A DNA stretch of 64,000 nt from an uncultured Eubacteriales bacterium (GCA_934378145.1 CAKXXW010000001.1:62001-126000); one strand, 5' to 3'; shown: positions 42,025 through 52,079, numbered from the stretch's first letter. Translations and numbers: made by a program. The notes: a model not told the origin generated them from the sequence alone.

Positions 42025-44790
42025 TTATTCGTTTGCCTTCATAGCCTCGACCATATCGGTCTTTCTGACATTCCGCCGCATGATGAGGTCGACGAAAAGC
42101 GTGAAGGCCACCGATATGAGCATGGCAAAGATATAGCTTTCAAAGTAAATGTGCCTGCCGAACATGATCTGATCGATCTCTATGGTTCTCACGACAAAGG
42201 AGTGCAGCCATATCCCGACGAAAAGCCCGATAAATGCGCCCACAAAGCTGAGAAGATCCGATTCGCGGAAGATATACCGCTCGGTCTCGATCTTACGGAA
42301 GCCGAGGACTCGCAGAGTCGCAAGCTCGCGGCGGCGTTCGCAGATGTTGACATTCGTGAGGTTGTACAGCACGACCACGGAAAGCAGTCCCGCCGCAAGT
42401 ATCAGAATATATACGACGCCGTTTATGCTCTTTATCGAATTCGCGAAGGTCTCCTTGAGCGTCGCGGTCGATCCGGCATATGTCACATTCGGGTGATCCA
42501 TGACCTCCGAAAGCGCGGCGGTGGGATCGGTACCTTCCGTGAGGATGCAGAGCGTGCGGTTATATTCCGGCTCGGCACCGAAAAGCGATCCATAGCCTTC
42601 CCCGGTCATATATGCGTAGGCGGCAATATAATTTTCCGCGATGCCGACGACCTTTACTTCGGCATTCTTCCCCGCGGCATTCTCAAGCGTCACCGTGTCT
42701 CCGACAGAGGCGCCGAGCTGTTCGCTGAGCTTCTCGGTCAGAATTATGCCCGAGCTGTCAAGAGAAAGCGTTTTCCCGCTCTTCCTCTCACGCAGGAGGA
42801 CAAAGTCGGGGAATTTTTCGGTGTCCCTGACGGCGAAGAGCTTGATATTCTCACCGCTTCCGGTCTTCGTCACCTTTCCGCTCTCCTCGGTATAGAACAT
42901 ACTTTCCTTTATGCACCCTTCACCGTCGGCGAAGAAGGCGTCGGTTGCCTCTCCGTCCGTGAGGGGCTTTTTCAGTATGGCGTTGAGGTCATAACGGTAG
43001 ATCTCGCCGTACTGTTTGTCGACTATGTCTCCGACCGAGTCGCGGATACCGAAGCCGGTAAGGAGCAGCGCACTGCATCCCGCGACACCGATCACGGTCA
43101 TAAACAGGCGCTTTTTGTACCTGAAAATATTTCTGAACATGACCTTGCGGGTGAAGGAGAGCCGCTTCCAGATGAAGGGTACCCGTTCAAGGAGTATCCG
43201 CTTCCCCGCCGCGGGAGCCTTCGGCCGCATAAGCTCGGCGGGAGTGGCTCTCAGCTCGCTTCCGCAAGCCGAAAGCGTTGCCACGACGATGCTTCCGACG
43301 GTTATCGGGGCGACCCATGCCGCGATCTCGGGGCGGAAAGGAGTCCTTATCGCCGGCAGCATAAACATCATACTGTACGCCGAATTTATCACGAGCGGGA
43401 AAAGTCTGAATCCCGCCGCAAATCCTATCACGCATCCGAGGAAGGATGAAGACAGGCTGAAAATGAGGTATTCCGAAAGTATCTGCCCGTTCGTGAATCC
43501 GAGTGCCTTCAGCGTCCCGATCTGTCCGCGGTTCTCCTCGACAAGGCGCGTCATCGTCGTAAGTGCCACAAGCAGTGCGACCGCAAAGAAGAATACCGGA
43601 AAGATCTTCGAGAGTGCCGCGAGCTTGCTCACATTGCTGTCATATGAGATATATCCGACCGACTCGCTGCGGAGCCTCACGATCCAGCTCCCGTCATAGT
43701 CGGCTTCGGCGGCGCTCTTAAGCTTCTCAAGCTGACGGTCAAGGCTCTTTATTATCGCGGGAGACTCCGTCGCGGCTTCCGATTCGCGTTTCAGCTCCTC
43801 TGTGACGAGCGTCTGCGTCTTCCGGAGCATCTCGGCAAGGGCGGGATCCGAGGATGCAAGCTCCGTTGCCGTCGCCGAATTCCTGAAAAGTCCCGCAAGT
43901 GCCGCAGCGGCGAGCGAAGTGCGTTTTTCCACGGCGTCCGAGGCGGCGTTCCTGAGCTTTTCGACCGACCCGGCGGCAGAGGCATACTGCTTTTTCACCT
44001 CATCCGCACGGATGACGGCGCGGTCCTTTCCGACCGTCGAAAGTCTCTTTTCAAGCGAATCTATAAGTGCCGCGTAGTCATCGCCGAATGTGTCAAGCTC
44101 CGCCGCACCTTCCGCGATAACATAAATGTCGGTGTAGACCGATGACAGGCAGTAATCCTCCATCGTGTAGACATTCATTGAAATGCTTCCGGTCCCGACG
44201 GTGGTAGGCTCCGCCGTGACGCTTATGCAGAGCGGGCTTTCGACAAAGCCGACGACCGTGAGGCTCTCCGAGGCAAAGTTCTTTTTCAGTGTGTCATAGT
44301 TCTCGTTGTCCCGCGAGAGCGTGATCCTGTCCCCCTCTTCGACACTGCCGCCGAGATACTTTCCGTGAGTTATCTGTACAAGACACTCTCCGGGATTTTC
44401 GGGCAGGCGTCCGCTCTTCAGTACAAAGCCGTTAAGCTCGGGTCTGCCGTCCTTGCCGAGCGAGGCATACACGCGGCAGGTATGGCTGTCGTTATGCGGA
44501 GTCAGGAACACCGCGTCAATCGTTTTACCGCCGACCGCTGTTTCGACTCCCGCCGTATTCCTCACCGCCGCCACATCGTCACCGGTAAAGCCGAGAAGCG
44601 ATTTGAGGTCTATGTCGTACATCCTGTAATCGTCCATATACCTGTCGGCTGTCGCGTGCATATCGGGAGAGGTCGCCGCAAGCCCCGCCATAAAGCCCGA
44701 GCCGAGCGCGACTATGAACATTATCGAAAGGTAGCGGTTAAGGTTTCCCTTAATGCTCCGCAGTATATTTCTGCGTCTGATCCTTTTCAT
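42025..44790 (-). CDS. FtsX-like ABC permease with two FtsX domains
   Basis: A 921-residue membrane protein: an N-terminal helix, a large extracellular domain with a coiled-coil stretch (about 240-360), three helices of the first FtsX domain (SKIFPVFFFAVALLVALTTM, RGQIGTLKALGFTNGQILSE), a single helix and second extracellular domain, and the second FtsX domain ending RRELATLRVLGFRKIETERY. MacB/BceB-type systems of this layout export or sense peptides or lipoproteins by mechanotransmission. The ATG follows the ATPase stop with no gap (TAAATG). Confidence 0.9.
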   Translation of the reverse strand: MKRIRRRNILRSIKGNLNRYLSIMFIVALGSGFMAGLAATSPDMHATADRYMDDYRMYDIDLKSLLGFTGDDVAAVRNTAGVETAVGGKTIDAVFLTPHNDSHTCRVYASLGKDGRPELNGFVLKSGRLPENPGECLVQITHGKYLGGSVEEGDRITLSRDNENYDTLKKNFASESLTVVGFVESPLCISVTAEPTTVGTGSISMNVYTMEDYCLSSVYTDIYVIAEGAAELDTFGDDYAALIDSLEKRLSTVGKDRAVIRADEVKKQYASAAGSVEKLRNAASDAVEKRTSLAAAALAGLFRNSATATELASSDPALAEMLRKTQTLVTEELKRESEAATESPAIIKSLDRQLEKLKSAAEADYDGSWIVRLRSESVGYISYDSNVSKLAALSKIFPVFFFAVALLVALTTMTRLVEENRGQIGTLKALGFTNGQILSEYLIFSLSSSFLGCVIGFAAGFRLFPLVINSAYSMMFMLPAIRTPFRPEIAAWVAPITVGSIVVATLSACGSELRATPAELMRPKAPAAGKRILLERVPFIWKRLSFTRKVMFRNIFRYKKRLFMTVIGVAGCSALLLTGFGIRDSVGDIVDKQYGEIYRYDLNAILKKPLTDGEATDAFFADGEGCIKESMFYTEESGKVTKTGSGENIKLFAVRDTEKFPDFVLLRERKSGKTLSLDSSGIILTEKLSEQLGASVGDTVTLENAAGKNAEVKVVGIAENYIAAYAYMTGEGYGSLFGAEPEYNRTLCILTEGTDPTAALSEVMDHPNVTYAGSTATLKETFANSIKSINGVVYILILAAGLLSVVVLYNLTNVNICERRRELATLRVLGFRKIETERYIFRESDLLSFVGAFIGLFVGIWLHSFVVRTIEIDQIMFGRHIYFESYIFAMLISVAFTLFVDLIMRRNVRKTDMVEAMKANE

Positions 44791-45492
44791 TTACCACTCG
44801 ATCCTTTCGACAGGTACCGGAGAGGTGTTCTGCTCGACCGAGATGACCTTTCCGCTTCTGACCCTTATCACGCGGTCGGCTATCTGCGTAAGCACGCCGT
44901 TGTGCGTGATTATTATGACCGTCTTTCCGGTCTCGCGGCAGGTCTTCTGCAAAAGCTCGAGGACTGCCTTACCCGTGTTGAAATCGAGCGCTCCGGTCGG
45001 CTCGTCGCAAAGGATTATCTTCGGATTCTTCGCCAGCGCGCGGGCGATCGATACCCTCTGCTGTTCCCCGCCCGAGAGCTGTGCCGGGAAATTATTCATC
45101 CTGTCGGCAAGTCCGACCGATTCAAGCGTTTTCGCCGCGTCAAGGCTCCCTTTGCATATCTCGGCGGCAAGCTCGACATTCTCAAGCGCCGTGAGATTCT
45201 GCACAAGGTTGTAAAACTGAAACACAAAGCCCACATCGGTGCGCCTGTAATCGGTAAGCTCGCGGTCGTTCATATCGCTGATGACCCTGCCGTCGAGCTT
45301 TACGCTCCCTTCGGAGGCACTGTCCATTCCTCCGAGGATGTTGAGGAGCGTGGTCTTTCCGGCTCCGCTGTGACCGACGATGACGCAAAGCTCGCCCTTC
45401 TCGACGGTAAAGCTCATATCGTTCAGCGCGTATATTTTGTTCTCGCCGCTTTTATATATCTTTGAAACATGCTCAAATTCTATGTATGCCAT
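44791..45492 (-). CDS. ABC ATPase of the LolD/MacB class
   Basis: Partner ATPase of the FtsX-like permease. The 233-residue protein has Walker A GHSGAGKTTLLNILGG, the family-typical TDYRRTDVGFVFQFYNLVQN Q-loop region, signature LSGGEQQRVSIARAL, Walker B IILCDEPTGALDF and switch His in IIITHNGVL. The order lipase lipoprotein, ATPase, permease on one strand with gaps of 9 and 0 nt indicates one operon. Confidence 0.94.
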   Translation of the reverse strand: MAYIEFEHVSKIYKSGENKIYALNDMSFTVEKGELCVIVGHSGAGKTTLLNILGGMDSASEGSVKLDGRVISDMNDRELTDYRRTDVGFVFQFYNLVQNLTALENVELAAEICKGSLDAAKTLESVGLADRMNNFPAQLSGGEQQRVSIARALAKNPKIILCDEPTGALDFNTGKAVLELLQKTCRETGKTVIIITHNGVLTQIADRVIRVRSGKVISVEQNTSPVPVERIEW

Positions 45493-45501
45493 AATGCTCC
45501 C

Positions 45502-46719
45502 TCACTTCCCGTAGTTCTTTATAAGATCGAAATACCTGCCCGGCAGATGCTCGGTCAGTATCGCGGCATATCCCGCGCCGTGGTCGGCTCCTCCGCGCTT
45601 TGCAAGCCCGAGCAGCGGATAAAGGTCGCTGTCGGACGAAACAAGATCATCCGGAATACCACCGTTGCCGCCTTCCGTCCCGAGCTGCCCAAGAATCGCC
45701 ACGGCAAGGTCAAAGGGCGTTATCCCGTCCTCCGAAAGCCCCGCCGATGTAAGCGAATGTGCATCGCCGTAATAAGAGGAAACGGTCGGTGCCAGCGCAA
45801 AGATCACCGATGTGACCTCCGCAACTCTCTTTTCGGCATCGGGATCGGCGGAAAGCATAATATCCTTCCCGACCCTTGAAAATCCCCATTCGGCAAGCGG
45901 GAGAGCCGTCACAAGATCGCCCCCGTTTATCAGGTTGAATACATTGTCGCAGTCCTTCCCGAGCTTATCGTCCCGCAGCGTCGCCGGCGTCGCGAAGGTA
46001 TAGGCATAGACATTTTCCTTCCCGTACTTCGCGTCAAGAAGCATACCGAGAAGATTAGTGCAGGCTCCCCCGCGGCTGTGTCCGCAGACAAGGATGACAG
46101 GATCGGAAGTTCCCCTCACCGCACCCGAGATACCGTTGAAGACATCCTCGGCGGCAAAAAGAAAATTCTCGGCAAAGACCGCTTCGTCGCTGTGCGAGGG
46201 GGCAAAATCAATGTCAGAATACCACTCGCCGCCCTCGGTGCCTCTTATCGCCACGACGAAAAGCGTTCTTTTCTTTCCTCCGAGCGTTATCTCGGTCTTC
46301 CCGACCGTATATGCGCAGGTATGCGAGAGGTCGTCGGCATCCTTGCCGTAGCCGTTCTGAAGCACGACCTTAAGCCCTGCCTTCCCGAAAAGCTCGCTCT
46401 CCTTTTCCTTCGTATGCCCCGAACAGAGAGTCAGGGTCTGAAGCGCAAGCCCGACCGAAAATTCACTGCTTGACGCCGGAATCGCAAGCGGCGAGAGCGC
46501 CACCTCTTCGTTTATCGCGGCATTTTTGAGCGCCTCTTTCACCGCCGAAAGATCATTGTCGCTCTCCGGTATCTCTTCGGCACCCGTGCTTTCGCTGTCG
46601 GAAGTACCGGTCGGTGCCCCTCCGTCGTCCGGTGTCTGCCCGCACGAAACAGCGCAGAGAAGCATCGCGAACGCCGCAAGCAGGCATATCAGTCCTTTGA
46701 TAACAGTTTTTATATTCAT
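45502..46719 (-). CDS. Lipoprotein with class 3 lipase-like alpha/beta-hydrolase domain
   Basis: A lipoprotein signal ending AVSC (about residue 26) and a Gly/Ser/Glu linker are followed by a lipase-3-like domain: LFVVAIRGTEGGEWYSDIDF, then the nucleophile elbow VCGHSRGGACTNL (Ser in GHSRG) and TFATPATL; a candidate His lies in GDAHSL or ADHGAG. It would act on lipids or esters outside the cell. Being first in an operon with a MacB-like ABC pair, it may be their substrate or partner (inference). Confidence 0.85.
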   Translation of the reverse strand: MNIKTVIKGLICLLAAFAMLLCAVSCGQTPDDGGAPTGTSDSESTGAEEIPESDNDLSAVKEALKNAAINEEVALSPLAIPASSSEFSVGLALQTLTLCSGHTKEKESELFGKAGLKVVLQNGYGKDADDLSHTCAYTVGKTEITLGGKKRTLFVVAIRGTEGGEWYSDIDFAPSHSDEAVFAENFLFAAEDVFNGISGAVRGTSDPVILVCGHSRGGACTNLLGMLLDAKYGKENVYAYTFATPATLRDDKLGKDCDNVFNLINGGDLVTALPLAEWGFSRVGKDIMLSADPDAEKRVAEVTSVIFALAPTVSSYYGDAHSLTSAGLSEDGITPFDLAVAILGQLGTEGGNGGIPDDLVSSDSDLYPLLGLAKRGGADHGAGYAAILTEHLPGRYFDLIKNYGK

Positions 46720-46748
46720 TATGCTACCTCACCTTAAATGTGCCTGTA

Positions 46749-46777
46749 ATTATAACACATTTGCTCTCTGTAGTAAA
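46749..46777 (-). promoter_or_regulatory. Promoter of the lipase/ABC operon
   Basis: Minus strand TTTACT (46772-46777), 17 bp, TATAAT (46749-46754), 30 nt before the lipase start. Confidence 0.75.
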
Positions 46778-46804
46778 GAAGACTCTGTAAATTTTCGTGC
46801 CGGA

Positions 46805-46836
46805 AAGAAAAAGTCCGCCCGGAAGGACAGACTTTT
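46805..46836 (-). terminator. Terminator of the nagB-phosphohexomutase operon
   Basis: On the minus strand AAGTCTGTCC and GGGCGGACTT form a 10-bp stem (two G-T pairs) with loop TTCC and TTTCTTT behind it, just after the mutase stop. Confidence 0.8.
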
Positions 46837-46844
46837 CCTGCTTA

Positions 46845-48260
46845 TCAAATTCTGAGGAAGTTCTTGAATCGCTCTGTAAGCGCTCTCGCCGATGCCTCAT
46901 CGCCCGATTCGGCAAAAATGCGAAGGAGCGGTTCGGTTCCCGAGAAGCGGCAGATGACAAAGGAGCCGTCGGTGAAGTAGACCTTACACCCGTCCTCATA
47001 CCCGACTCTTTCGATCGTTTTACCGAAATCCGGCAGACGCTTTTCGATCATAACGGTGCGGTTGATGCTTTCTTTATCTTCCGGACGGAAGACAAGGTTA
47101 TCCTCGACCATGACATGTTCGCCGTACTTTCCGGTAAGCTCACGCCAGAATTCGGAGGGTGACTTTCCGGTCGCGCACATCATCTCGACAAAGAGCGCCG
47201 CCGCGTAGATGGAATCCTTTCCGAATATATGCCCCCTGACGGTAAGTCCGCCTGAGGATTCTCCGCCGAGGATCGCGTCGACCTCGTCGAGCTTTGCCGA
47301 GATATACTTGAAGCCCACGGGGACCTCGTAACACTTCTCGCCGTAATCCTCCGCCATCCTGTCAAGCATATGTGTCGTGGCAAGGTTTCTCACGACCGGT
47401 CCCTTCCAGCCCCTGTATTCATGCAGGTAGCAGTAAAGCATTGCAAGTATCTGATTTGCGTCTATATACTCGCCGTTGCTGTCGATGATACCGAGCCTGT
47501 CACCGTCGCCGTCGGTCGCGATACCAAGCTCATACCCTTCGGCGATCACCCGATCGCGCAGGTCATAGAGCCTGCTCTTTCCCGGAGCGGGCATACTTCC
47601 GCCGAAGTAAGCATCCTTGTTGTAATTCATAAGGTCGACCGTGCAGCGCGCGGTATAAAGTATGACCATGAGAGGATATGTCCCCGACCCGTGCATCGGG
47701 TCAAAGAGTATCCTCGGGCCGTGTTCCCTTATCGCATTCATATCAAGGTTGGATATGATCGAATCTATGAAGCCGTTGAAGGGATTTTTGAGGCAGACGG
47801 CAAGTCCCTCTCCGACAGCCTTCCCGAAGGGCATAAAGGCAGGCTCGCCGACATTCGCGATAAGCTCTTCGAGCCTTTGCGTGCGTTCGACGGGCGCATC
47901 CCTGCCCTCCTCGATTATGAGCTTCACGCCGTTGTACTCGGGGGGATTGTGGCTCGCCGTGACCTCAAGCCCGTAATAAAGCCCCTCGCTCTTTACCGTG
48001 TACATTACGAGCGGAGTGGGCGCCGAGCGCTTCATATAGTACACCTTCACACCGTTCGCGCAAAGCACCTCCGCAAGCCAGATCGCCGCCTTGTCGGAGA
48101 GAAAACGCCTGTCGTAGCCTATGATGACGGGCTTATCGGTGCGCCCCTCCTCTTTCATAAGTTCCGCGACGCCCTGCGCTACGCGGCGTATATTTTCCTG
48201 TGTAAAATCCTCACCGATCACGGCTCTCCAACCGCCGGTGCCGAATCTGATCTCAGACAT
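46845..48260 (-). CDS. Phosphohexomutase (phosphoglucomutase/phosphomannomutase family)
   Basis: Alpha-D-phosphohexomutase of 471 aa. The phosphoserine loop is TASHNPPEYNG (Ser103), the metal loop IATDGDGDRLGIID, the sugar loop GESSGGLT, and the phosphate-binding loop RFSGTEPLLRI. The GWRAVIGEDF start resembles PgcA/phosphoglucomutase-like enzymes rather than GlmM, but sugar specificity cannot be read with certainty. It lies 9 nt after nagB, suggesting amino-sugar or hexose-phosphate interconversion. Confidence 0.9.
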   Translation of the reverse strand: MSEIRFGTGGWRAVIGEDFTQENIRRVAQGVAELMKEEGRTDKPVIIGYDRRFLSDKAAIWLAEVLCANGVKVYYMKRSAPTPLVMYTVKSEGLYYGLEVTASHNPPEYNGVKLIIEEGRDAPVERTQRLEELIANVGEPAFMPFGKAVGEGLAVCLKNPFNGFIDSIISNLDMNAIREHGPRILFDPMHGSGTYPLMVILYTARCTVDLMNYNKDAYFGGSMPAPGKSRLYDLRDRVIAEGYELGIATDGDGDRLGIIDSNGEYIDANQILAMLYCYLHEYRGWKGPVVRNLATTHMLDRMAEDYGEKCYEVPVGFKYISAKLDEVDAILGGESSGGLTVRGHIFGKDSIYAAALFVEMMCATGKSPSEFWRELTGKYGEHVMVEDNLVFRPEDKESINRTVMIEKRLPDFGKTIERVGYEDGCKVYFTDGSFVICRFSGTEPLLRIFAESGDEASARALTERFKNFLRI

Positions 48261-48269
48261 ATATTTCGC

Positions 48270-48980
48270 TTATTCCTCGCTGAAGATAACGGTCACATCT
48301 CTGTGAAGCTGAAGGAGAGATGCGGGAAGGTTCGGGGTGATCTTTCCGTTGAGAGCCTCCATAAGTACATCCTTTTTCGCCTTGCCGTTCGCGATGAGAA
48401 GGATCTTCTTTGCCTTCATGATAGAACCCATTCCCATCGAGACAGCCTGCTTCGGCACCTCGTCAATACTGCTGAAGAACCTTGAGTTCGCCTCGATAGT
48501 CGAGGGCAGAAGGTCGACCACATGGGTCTCCGCGGTGAAGTGATCGTCGGGTTCGTTGAAGCCTATATGACCGTCGGGACCGATACCGAGGAGCTGAAGG
48601 TCGATACCGCCGAGACGGGTGACTCTCGCGTCATATTCACTGCATTCGGCGGCAAGGTCGGAAGCGCAGCCGTTCGGAACAAAGGTGTTCTCGGGCTTGA
48701 TATTTACATAATTAAAGAGATGGTCCTGCATAAAATAGCGGTAGCTCTGCTCATGGCTTCCGTCAAGGCCGACATACTCGTCAAGATTTATCGAAATGAC
48801 ATCCGAAAAATCAAGGCAGCCCTTATTGAATTTCTCGACAAGGCACTTGTACACGCCGACCGGAGAAGACCCCGTTGCAAGTCCGAGAACGCTGTCGGGC
48901 TTGAGTATGACCTGCGCCGCGATATACTCCGCGGCAAGCTCGCTGAGCTTTTCATAGCTGTTTGTTACTGTGAGTTTCAT
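48270..48980 (-). CDS. nagB: Glucosamine-6-phosphate deaminase NagB
   Basis: Converts glucosamine-6-phosphate to fructose-6-phosphate and ammonia. The 236-residue protein has GLATGSSPVGVY, the catalytic NLDEYVGL and the LLGIGPDGHIGFNEP motif with the acid-base His and Glu. The allosteric C-terminal extension of E. coli NagB is absent, as in other Firmicutes. GGAGG lies 7 nt before the ATG. Confidence 0.96.
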   Translation of the reverse strand: MKLTVTNSYEKLSELAAEYIAAQVILKPDSVLGLATGSSPVGVYKCLVEKFNKGCLDFSDVISINLDEYVGLDGSHEQSYRYFMQDHLFNYVNIKPENTFVPNGCASDLAAECSEYDARVTRLGGIDLQLLGIGPDGHIGFNEPDDHFTAETHVVDLLPSTIEANSRFFSSIDEVPKQAVSMGMGSIMKAKKILLIANGKAKKDVLMEALNGKITPNLPASLLQLHRDVTVIFSEE

Positions 48981-49014
48981 ATTTTTCCTCCGAAGGTATT
49001 TTTAACTTTCCTCT

Positions 49015-49043
49015 ATTTTATCACAACGCGGCGCAAAAATCAA
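49015..49043 (-). promoter_or_regulatory. Promoter of nagB
   Basis: Minus strand TTGATT (49038-49043), 17 bp, TAAAAT (49015-49020), 34 nt before the nagB start. No NagR-type operator dyad was recognised. Confidence 0.7.
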
Positions 49044-49061
49044 CTGGAAACCCCTTTTTTA

Positions 49062-50663
49062 TCAAAGTTTCGCAAATACCGCGCTCCCGCGGACATTTAT
49101 CCAACGATAAAGCACAAAAGTGACGCCGGCATTGACTGCGGTAAGTATCGCAAGTCCCGCCGCAGAGCTGACGACCGTTGTAAGGGCAAAAAGCGCGACC
49201 GCCGTCAAAATCACATATACCCAGCCTCCGAAAAGCGTCACGAAGGTGCTGAGGCTCTGCTTTATAGGCGTGATCTCGCTCTGCCATGTAAGATTCGGCG
49301 CGCGAAGGTTCATATAAAGTCCGAAGCACGCCGAAAGGAGCGTAAAGCTCAGCGAGAAAAGAAGCACGAGCAGAGTGGATGCTGTCCCGAGCCGCATAAA
49401 TATACCCGCGCTGAGTACGCAGAGAGTCACGGGGAGTGCGGTGAGGATAAGCTGCATGGCGAGCTTTGCGCGAAGCACCGTGCGGCAATCCACCGGAAGC
49501 GACTGAAGCACCCAGATGTTCTTCCCCTCAAGCGACACCGAGGGCGCCGTAGTATCGTTCATCGTCGAAAGCAGGCATACTGCAATCCCCACAGCGACCG
49601 GAAGAATATCGAATCCCTCGAATTCCTCCGCTGCGATCCCTGCAAGCGCTCCGCCCTTGATCGCGGCAAACACCGCCGCAACGACAAGGAACACCGTACC
49701 GAATCCGCAGTTCAGCATATAAGTCGGGCTTGAAGCAAAGCGCCTGAACTCCTTCCCGAGCAGTGCGCCGAAGGGACTCTTCACGCGGGTCTCGGAATTC
49801 TTTTTTTCTTTTACCTTTGCCGTTCCGCCCGACGAGGTGGCAATCTTTATGAAGCTCTTTGAAAGCACGAGATATGTCAGCGCACATACCGCCGCCGTCA
49901 TAAGCACGACCGACAGCACCGAGGGAATGTCACCCGTACCCGAAAGTCCCGTGACATAGAGCGGATAGGCGTATTTCATTATTCCGTTACCTATCGCGCC
50001 GGAATTCCGGACAAGAGAGGCAATTATCCTGTTCGCCTGAAAATACAGCATATAGTACGCTGCAAAGGCAACGATCGAGATGACCACGGTAATAAAGCTG
50101 CGGTTTTTGAGCTTCACGCTTATCTTCGCGATCACCCAGCCGAAAATACACGAGAGCGCAAGCACCTCCATCGGCACGGTCAGGAATGTCGTCAGCGCGC
50201 CTGTCAGGGTATGGATACCGAACGGCGCCACGATCGCATAAACCGCTATGGCGGGGACAATGACTACCTCCGAGAACATAAAGCCCATAACAAAGACTCC
50301 GAGAAGTCTTGACAAAACAAGTTTGCCGACCGGTATCGGGAGCGAGAGCAGAAGATCATTATCCTTCGCAAGGTAAAGCCCCGAATAAGTGTTGAAAACG
50401 CTTCCGAAGACTCCCATGGCGACCGCGATCAGGCGAAACATCGTAAAATACACCCATCCCATGCCAGAATCATTCATAGGCTTGCATATACCGATCGCGA
50501 GGACCGTGAACATTCCGCCGATGATGAAGGCCATAAGGATCGCATAAAGCACTATCAGCGTAATGCTTGATGCCTGCGACCTTTTCTTTCCCGTTTTCCT
50601 GTTGATAAAGAAGCTCTGGTTTATCTCGAAAAGCTGTTTTTTAAGAAGTGCCGCAAGCATCAT
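49062..50663 (-). CDS. ABC-2-type permease (putative ABC exporter, 12 helices)
   Basis: A 533-residue membrane protein with about twelve hydrophobic segments in two similar halves joined by a soluble loop (KEKKNSETRVKSPFGALLGK). The cytoplasmic stretch GLYLAKDNDLLLSLPIPVGK is a hallmark of the large ABC exporter permeases of Clostridia, and its second-half counterpart is EGKNIWVLQSLPVDCRTV. It overlaps its ATPase by ATGA. Substrate unknown. Confidence 0.85.
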   Translation of the reverse strand: MMLAALLKKQLFEINQSFFINRKTGKKRSQASSITLIVLYAILMAFIIGGMFTVLAIGICKPMNDSGMGWVYFTMFRLIAVAMGVFGSVFNTYSGLYLAKDNDLLLSLPIPVGKLVLSRLLGVFVMGFMFSEVVIVPAIAVYAIVAPFGIHTLTGALTTFLTVPMEVLALSCIFGWVIAKISVKLKNRSFITVVISIVAFAAYYMLYFQANRIIASLVRNSGAIGNGIMKYAYPLYVTGLSGTGDIPSVLSVVLMTAAVCALTYLVLSKSFIKIATSSGGTAKVKEKKNSETRVKSPFGALLGKEFRRFASSPTYMLNCGFGTVFLVVAAVFAAIKGGALAGIAAEEFEGFDILPVAVGIAVCLLSTMNDTTAPSVSLEGKNIWVLQSLPVDCRTVLRAKLAMQLILTALPVTLCVLSAGIFMRLGTASTLLVLLFSLSFTLLSACFGLYMNLRAPNLTWQSEITPIKQSLSTFVTLFGGWVYVILTAVALFALTTVVSSAAGLAILTAVNAGVTFVLYRWINVRGSAVFAKL

Positions 50664-51367
50664 TCGCCCTCCAGTTCAAGGAAGACATCCTCAAGGCTGT
50701 CGTCGCCGGTTATCTCCTCGACACTTCCCTCACGGATCAGCTTTCCGCCCTTGATTATGGCGACCCTGTCGCAGAGCTTTTCGGCGACCTCGAGAACATG
50801 GGTCGAGAAGAATATCGCGCCGCCCGCGTCGCAATGCTCTCTCATCATTCCTTTGAGGATATGCGCCGCCTTCGGATCGAGCCCGACAAAAGGCTCGTCA
50901 AGAAGGATCAGCCGCGGCTGATGTATCCACGCCGAGATCACGGCGAGCTTCTGCCTCATTCCGTGCGAGTACGACGACACGGGCTGACCGAGGGCATGCG
51001 TAAGCTCGAAGAGATCTGCGTATTTGTCGATCATTGTCTTTCTGTCGGTCCTGCTTATCCCGAAAATGTCAGAAATGAAGCCGAGGTACTGCATCCCCGT
51101 CATAAATTCGTAGATGTCGGGATTGTCGGGAATATAGGCTATCTGCTTTTTCACGGCGACCGGATCGTCCTTCACCGAGATCCCGCCGACCTTTATATCG
51201 CCCGAGTCAAAGTCAAGTATCCCGACCGTTGCCTTGAGCGTTGTGGTCTTTCCGGCACCGTTGTGTCCGATAAAGCCGCATATCTCTCCCGGGGCTATAT
51301 GAAGCGTCAGATCGTCGACCGCCTTCTTGTCCCCGTAATTTTTCGTAAGATGACTGATATAAAGCAT
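50660..51367 (-). CDS. ABC-2-type transporter ATPase
   Basis: A 235-residue ATPase: Walker A GHNGAGKTTTLKATVG, Q-loop IAYIPDNPDIYEF, signature SSYSHGMRQKLAVI (HG in place of GG, common in this branch), Walker B LILLDEPFVGLDP and switch His in FFSTHVLEVA. It partners the twelve-helix permease encoded next and follows the TetR-type regulator after 24 nt. Confidence 0.93.
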   Translation of the reverse strand: MLYISHLTKNYGDKKAVDDLTLHIAPGEICGFIGHNGAGKTTTLKATVGILDFDSGDIKVGGISVKDDPVAVKKQIAYIPDNPDIYEFMTGMQYLGFISDIFGISRTDRKTMIDKYADLFELTHALGQPVSSYSHGMRQKLAVISAWIHQPRLILLDEPFVGLDPKAAHILKGMMREHCDAGGAIFFSTHVLEVAEKLCDRVAIIKGGKLIREGSVEEITGDDSLEDVFLELEGE

Positions 51368-51391
51368 TGATGCTTCCTTTCTTCAAAAAGA

Positions 51392-52060
51392 TTATCTGTT
51401 GTTTTCCGGCGTCTCTCTTCCGAGATCCGGATGCTGTTTCGTTATCGCTTTTCCGTCGGAGGAGTCCGCCATTACCGGCGTGATATCCTTCACACCGCTC
51501 TTCACGGAAGCTATGAGTCCGCCGAAGACAGTGCTGAGCCGCGCCGACACCTCATCCTCACAAAATTCACATACGTCCGTAGCCGACAGCGTGCAGAGTC
51601 CGTATGTGTATATCCACATCTGGCTGAAAATAAACTCAGCCTGCGCGGCACTCGCGCGGTAATCGCGCATTATGATGTTGATGTCCCTGTCCTTTCCGAA
51701 GGGGATCGCGCGTATCGCATGGTCAAAGTCGGAATCGGGGATAACCCGTTCCATAAAAAGCATACGGAAGAGCTGTTTCTCCTCCGAGGCAAACTTCACC
51801 CACTGCATACCGCGCTTTTTGTACGCCGGAGTATATTCCTCAGCGACCTCCATATAGGAGTCAAAAAGCGCCTTCGCCTCCTTTCCTACCTCTTTTTTCA
51901 GATCATCCATATCGGCAAAAAGTGTGAATATCGGACAGGACGAACATCCGAGATACTCTCCGAGTCCGCGTGAGGTGAGAGCGTCGGCTCCCTTTTCTCT
52001 TACAAGGTCAAGAGCCGCGGACACGACCTCTTCCCTTGTGAATTTCGGTTTTGGCGGCAT
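51392..52060 (-). CDS. TetR-family regulator of the adjacent ABC system
   Basis: A 222-residue TetR-type protein. The N-terminal helix-turn-helix is FTREEVVSAALDLVREKGAD, ALTSRGLGEYLGCSSCPIFT; the C-terminal domain (about 60-190, helices) matches the WHG-like group found with small multi-pass transporters. A CxxxxxxxxC-type pair is not obvious, but SCP and VCEFC cysteines might sense redox or metal. The start at 52060 has GGAGG 7 nt before it. A large dyad sits over its own promoter, so self-repression is likely. Confidence 0.88.
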   Translation of the reverse strand: MPPKPKFTREEVVSAALDLVREKGADALTSRGLGEYLGCSSCPIFTLFADMDDLKKEVGKEAKALFDSYMEVAEEYTPAYKKRGMQWVKFASEEKQLFRMLFMERVIPDSDFDHAIRAIPFGKDRDINIIMRDYRASAAQAEFIFSQMWIYTYGLCTLSATDVCEFCEDEVSARLSTVFGGLIASVKSGVKDITPVMADSSDGKAITKQHPDLGRETPENNR

Positions 52061-52079
52061 AAGCGCACCTCCGTGCAAA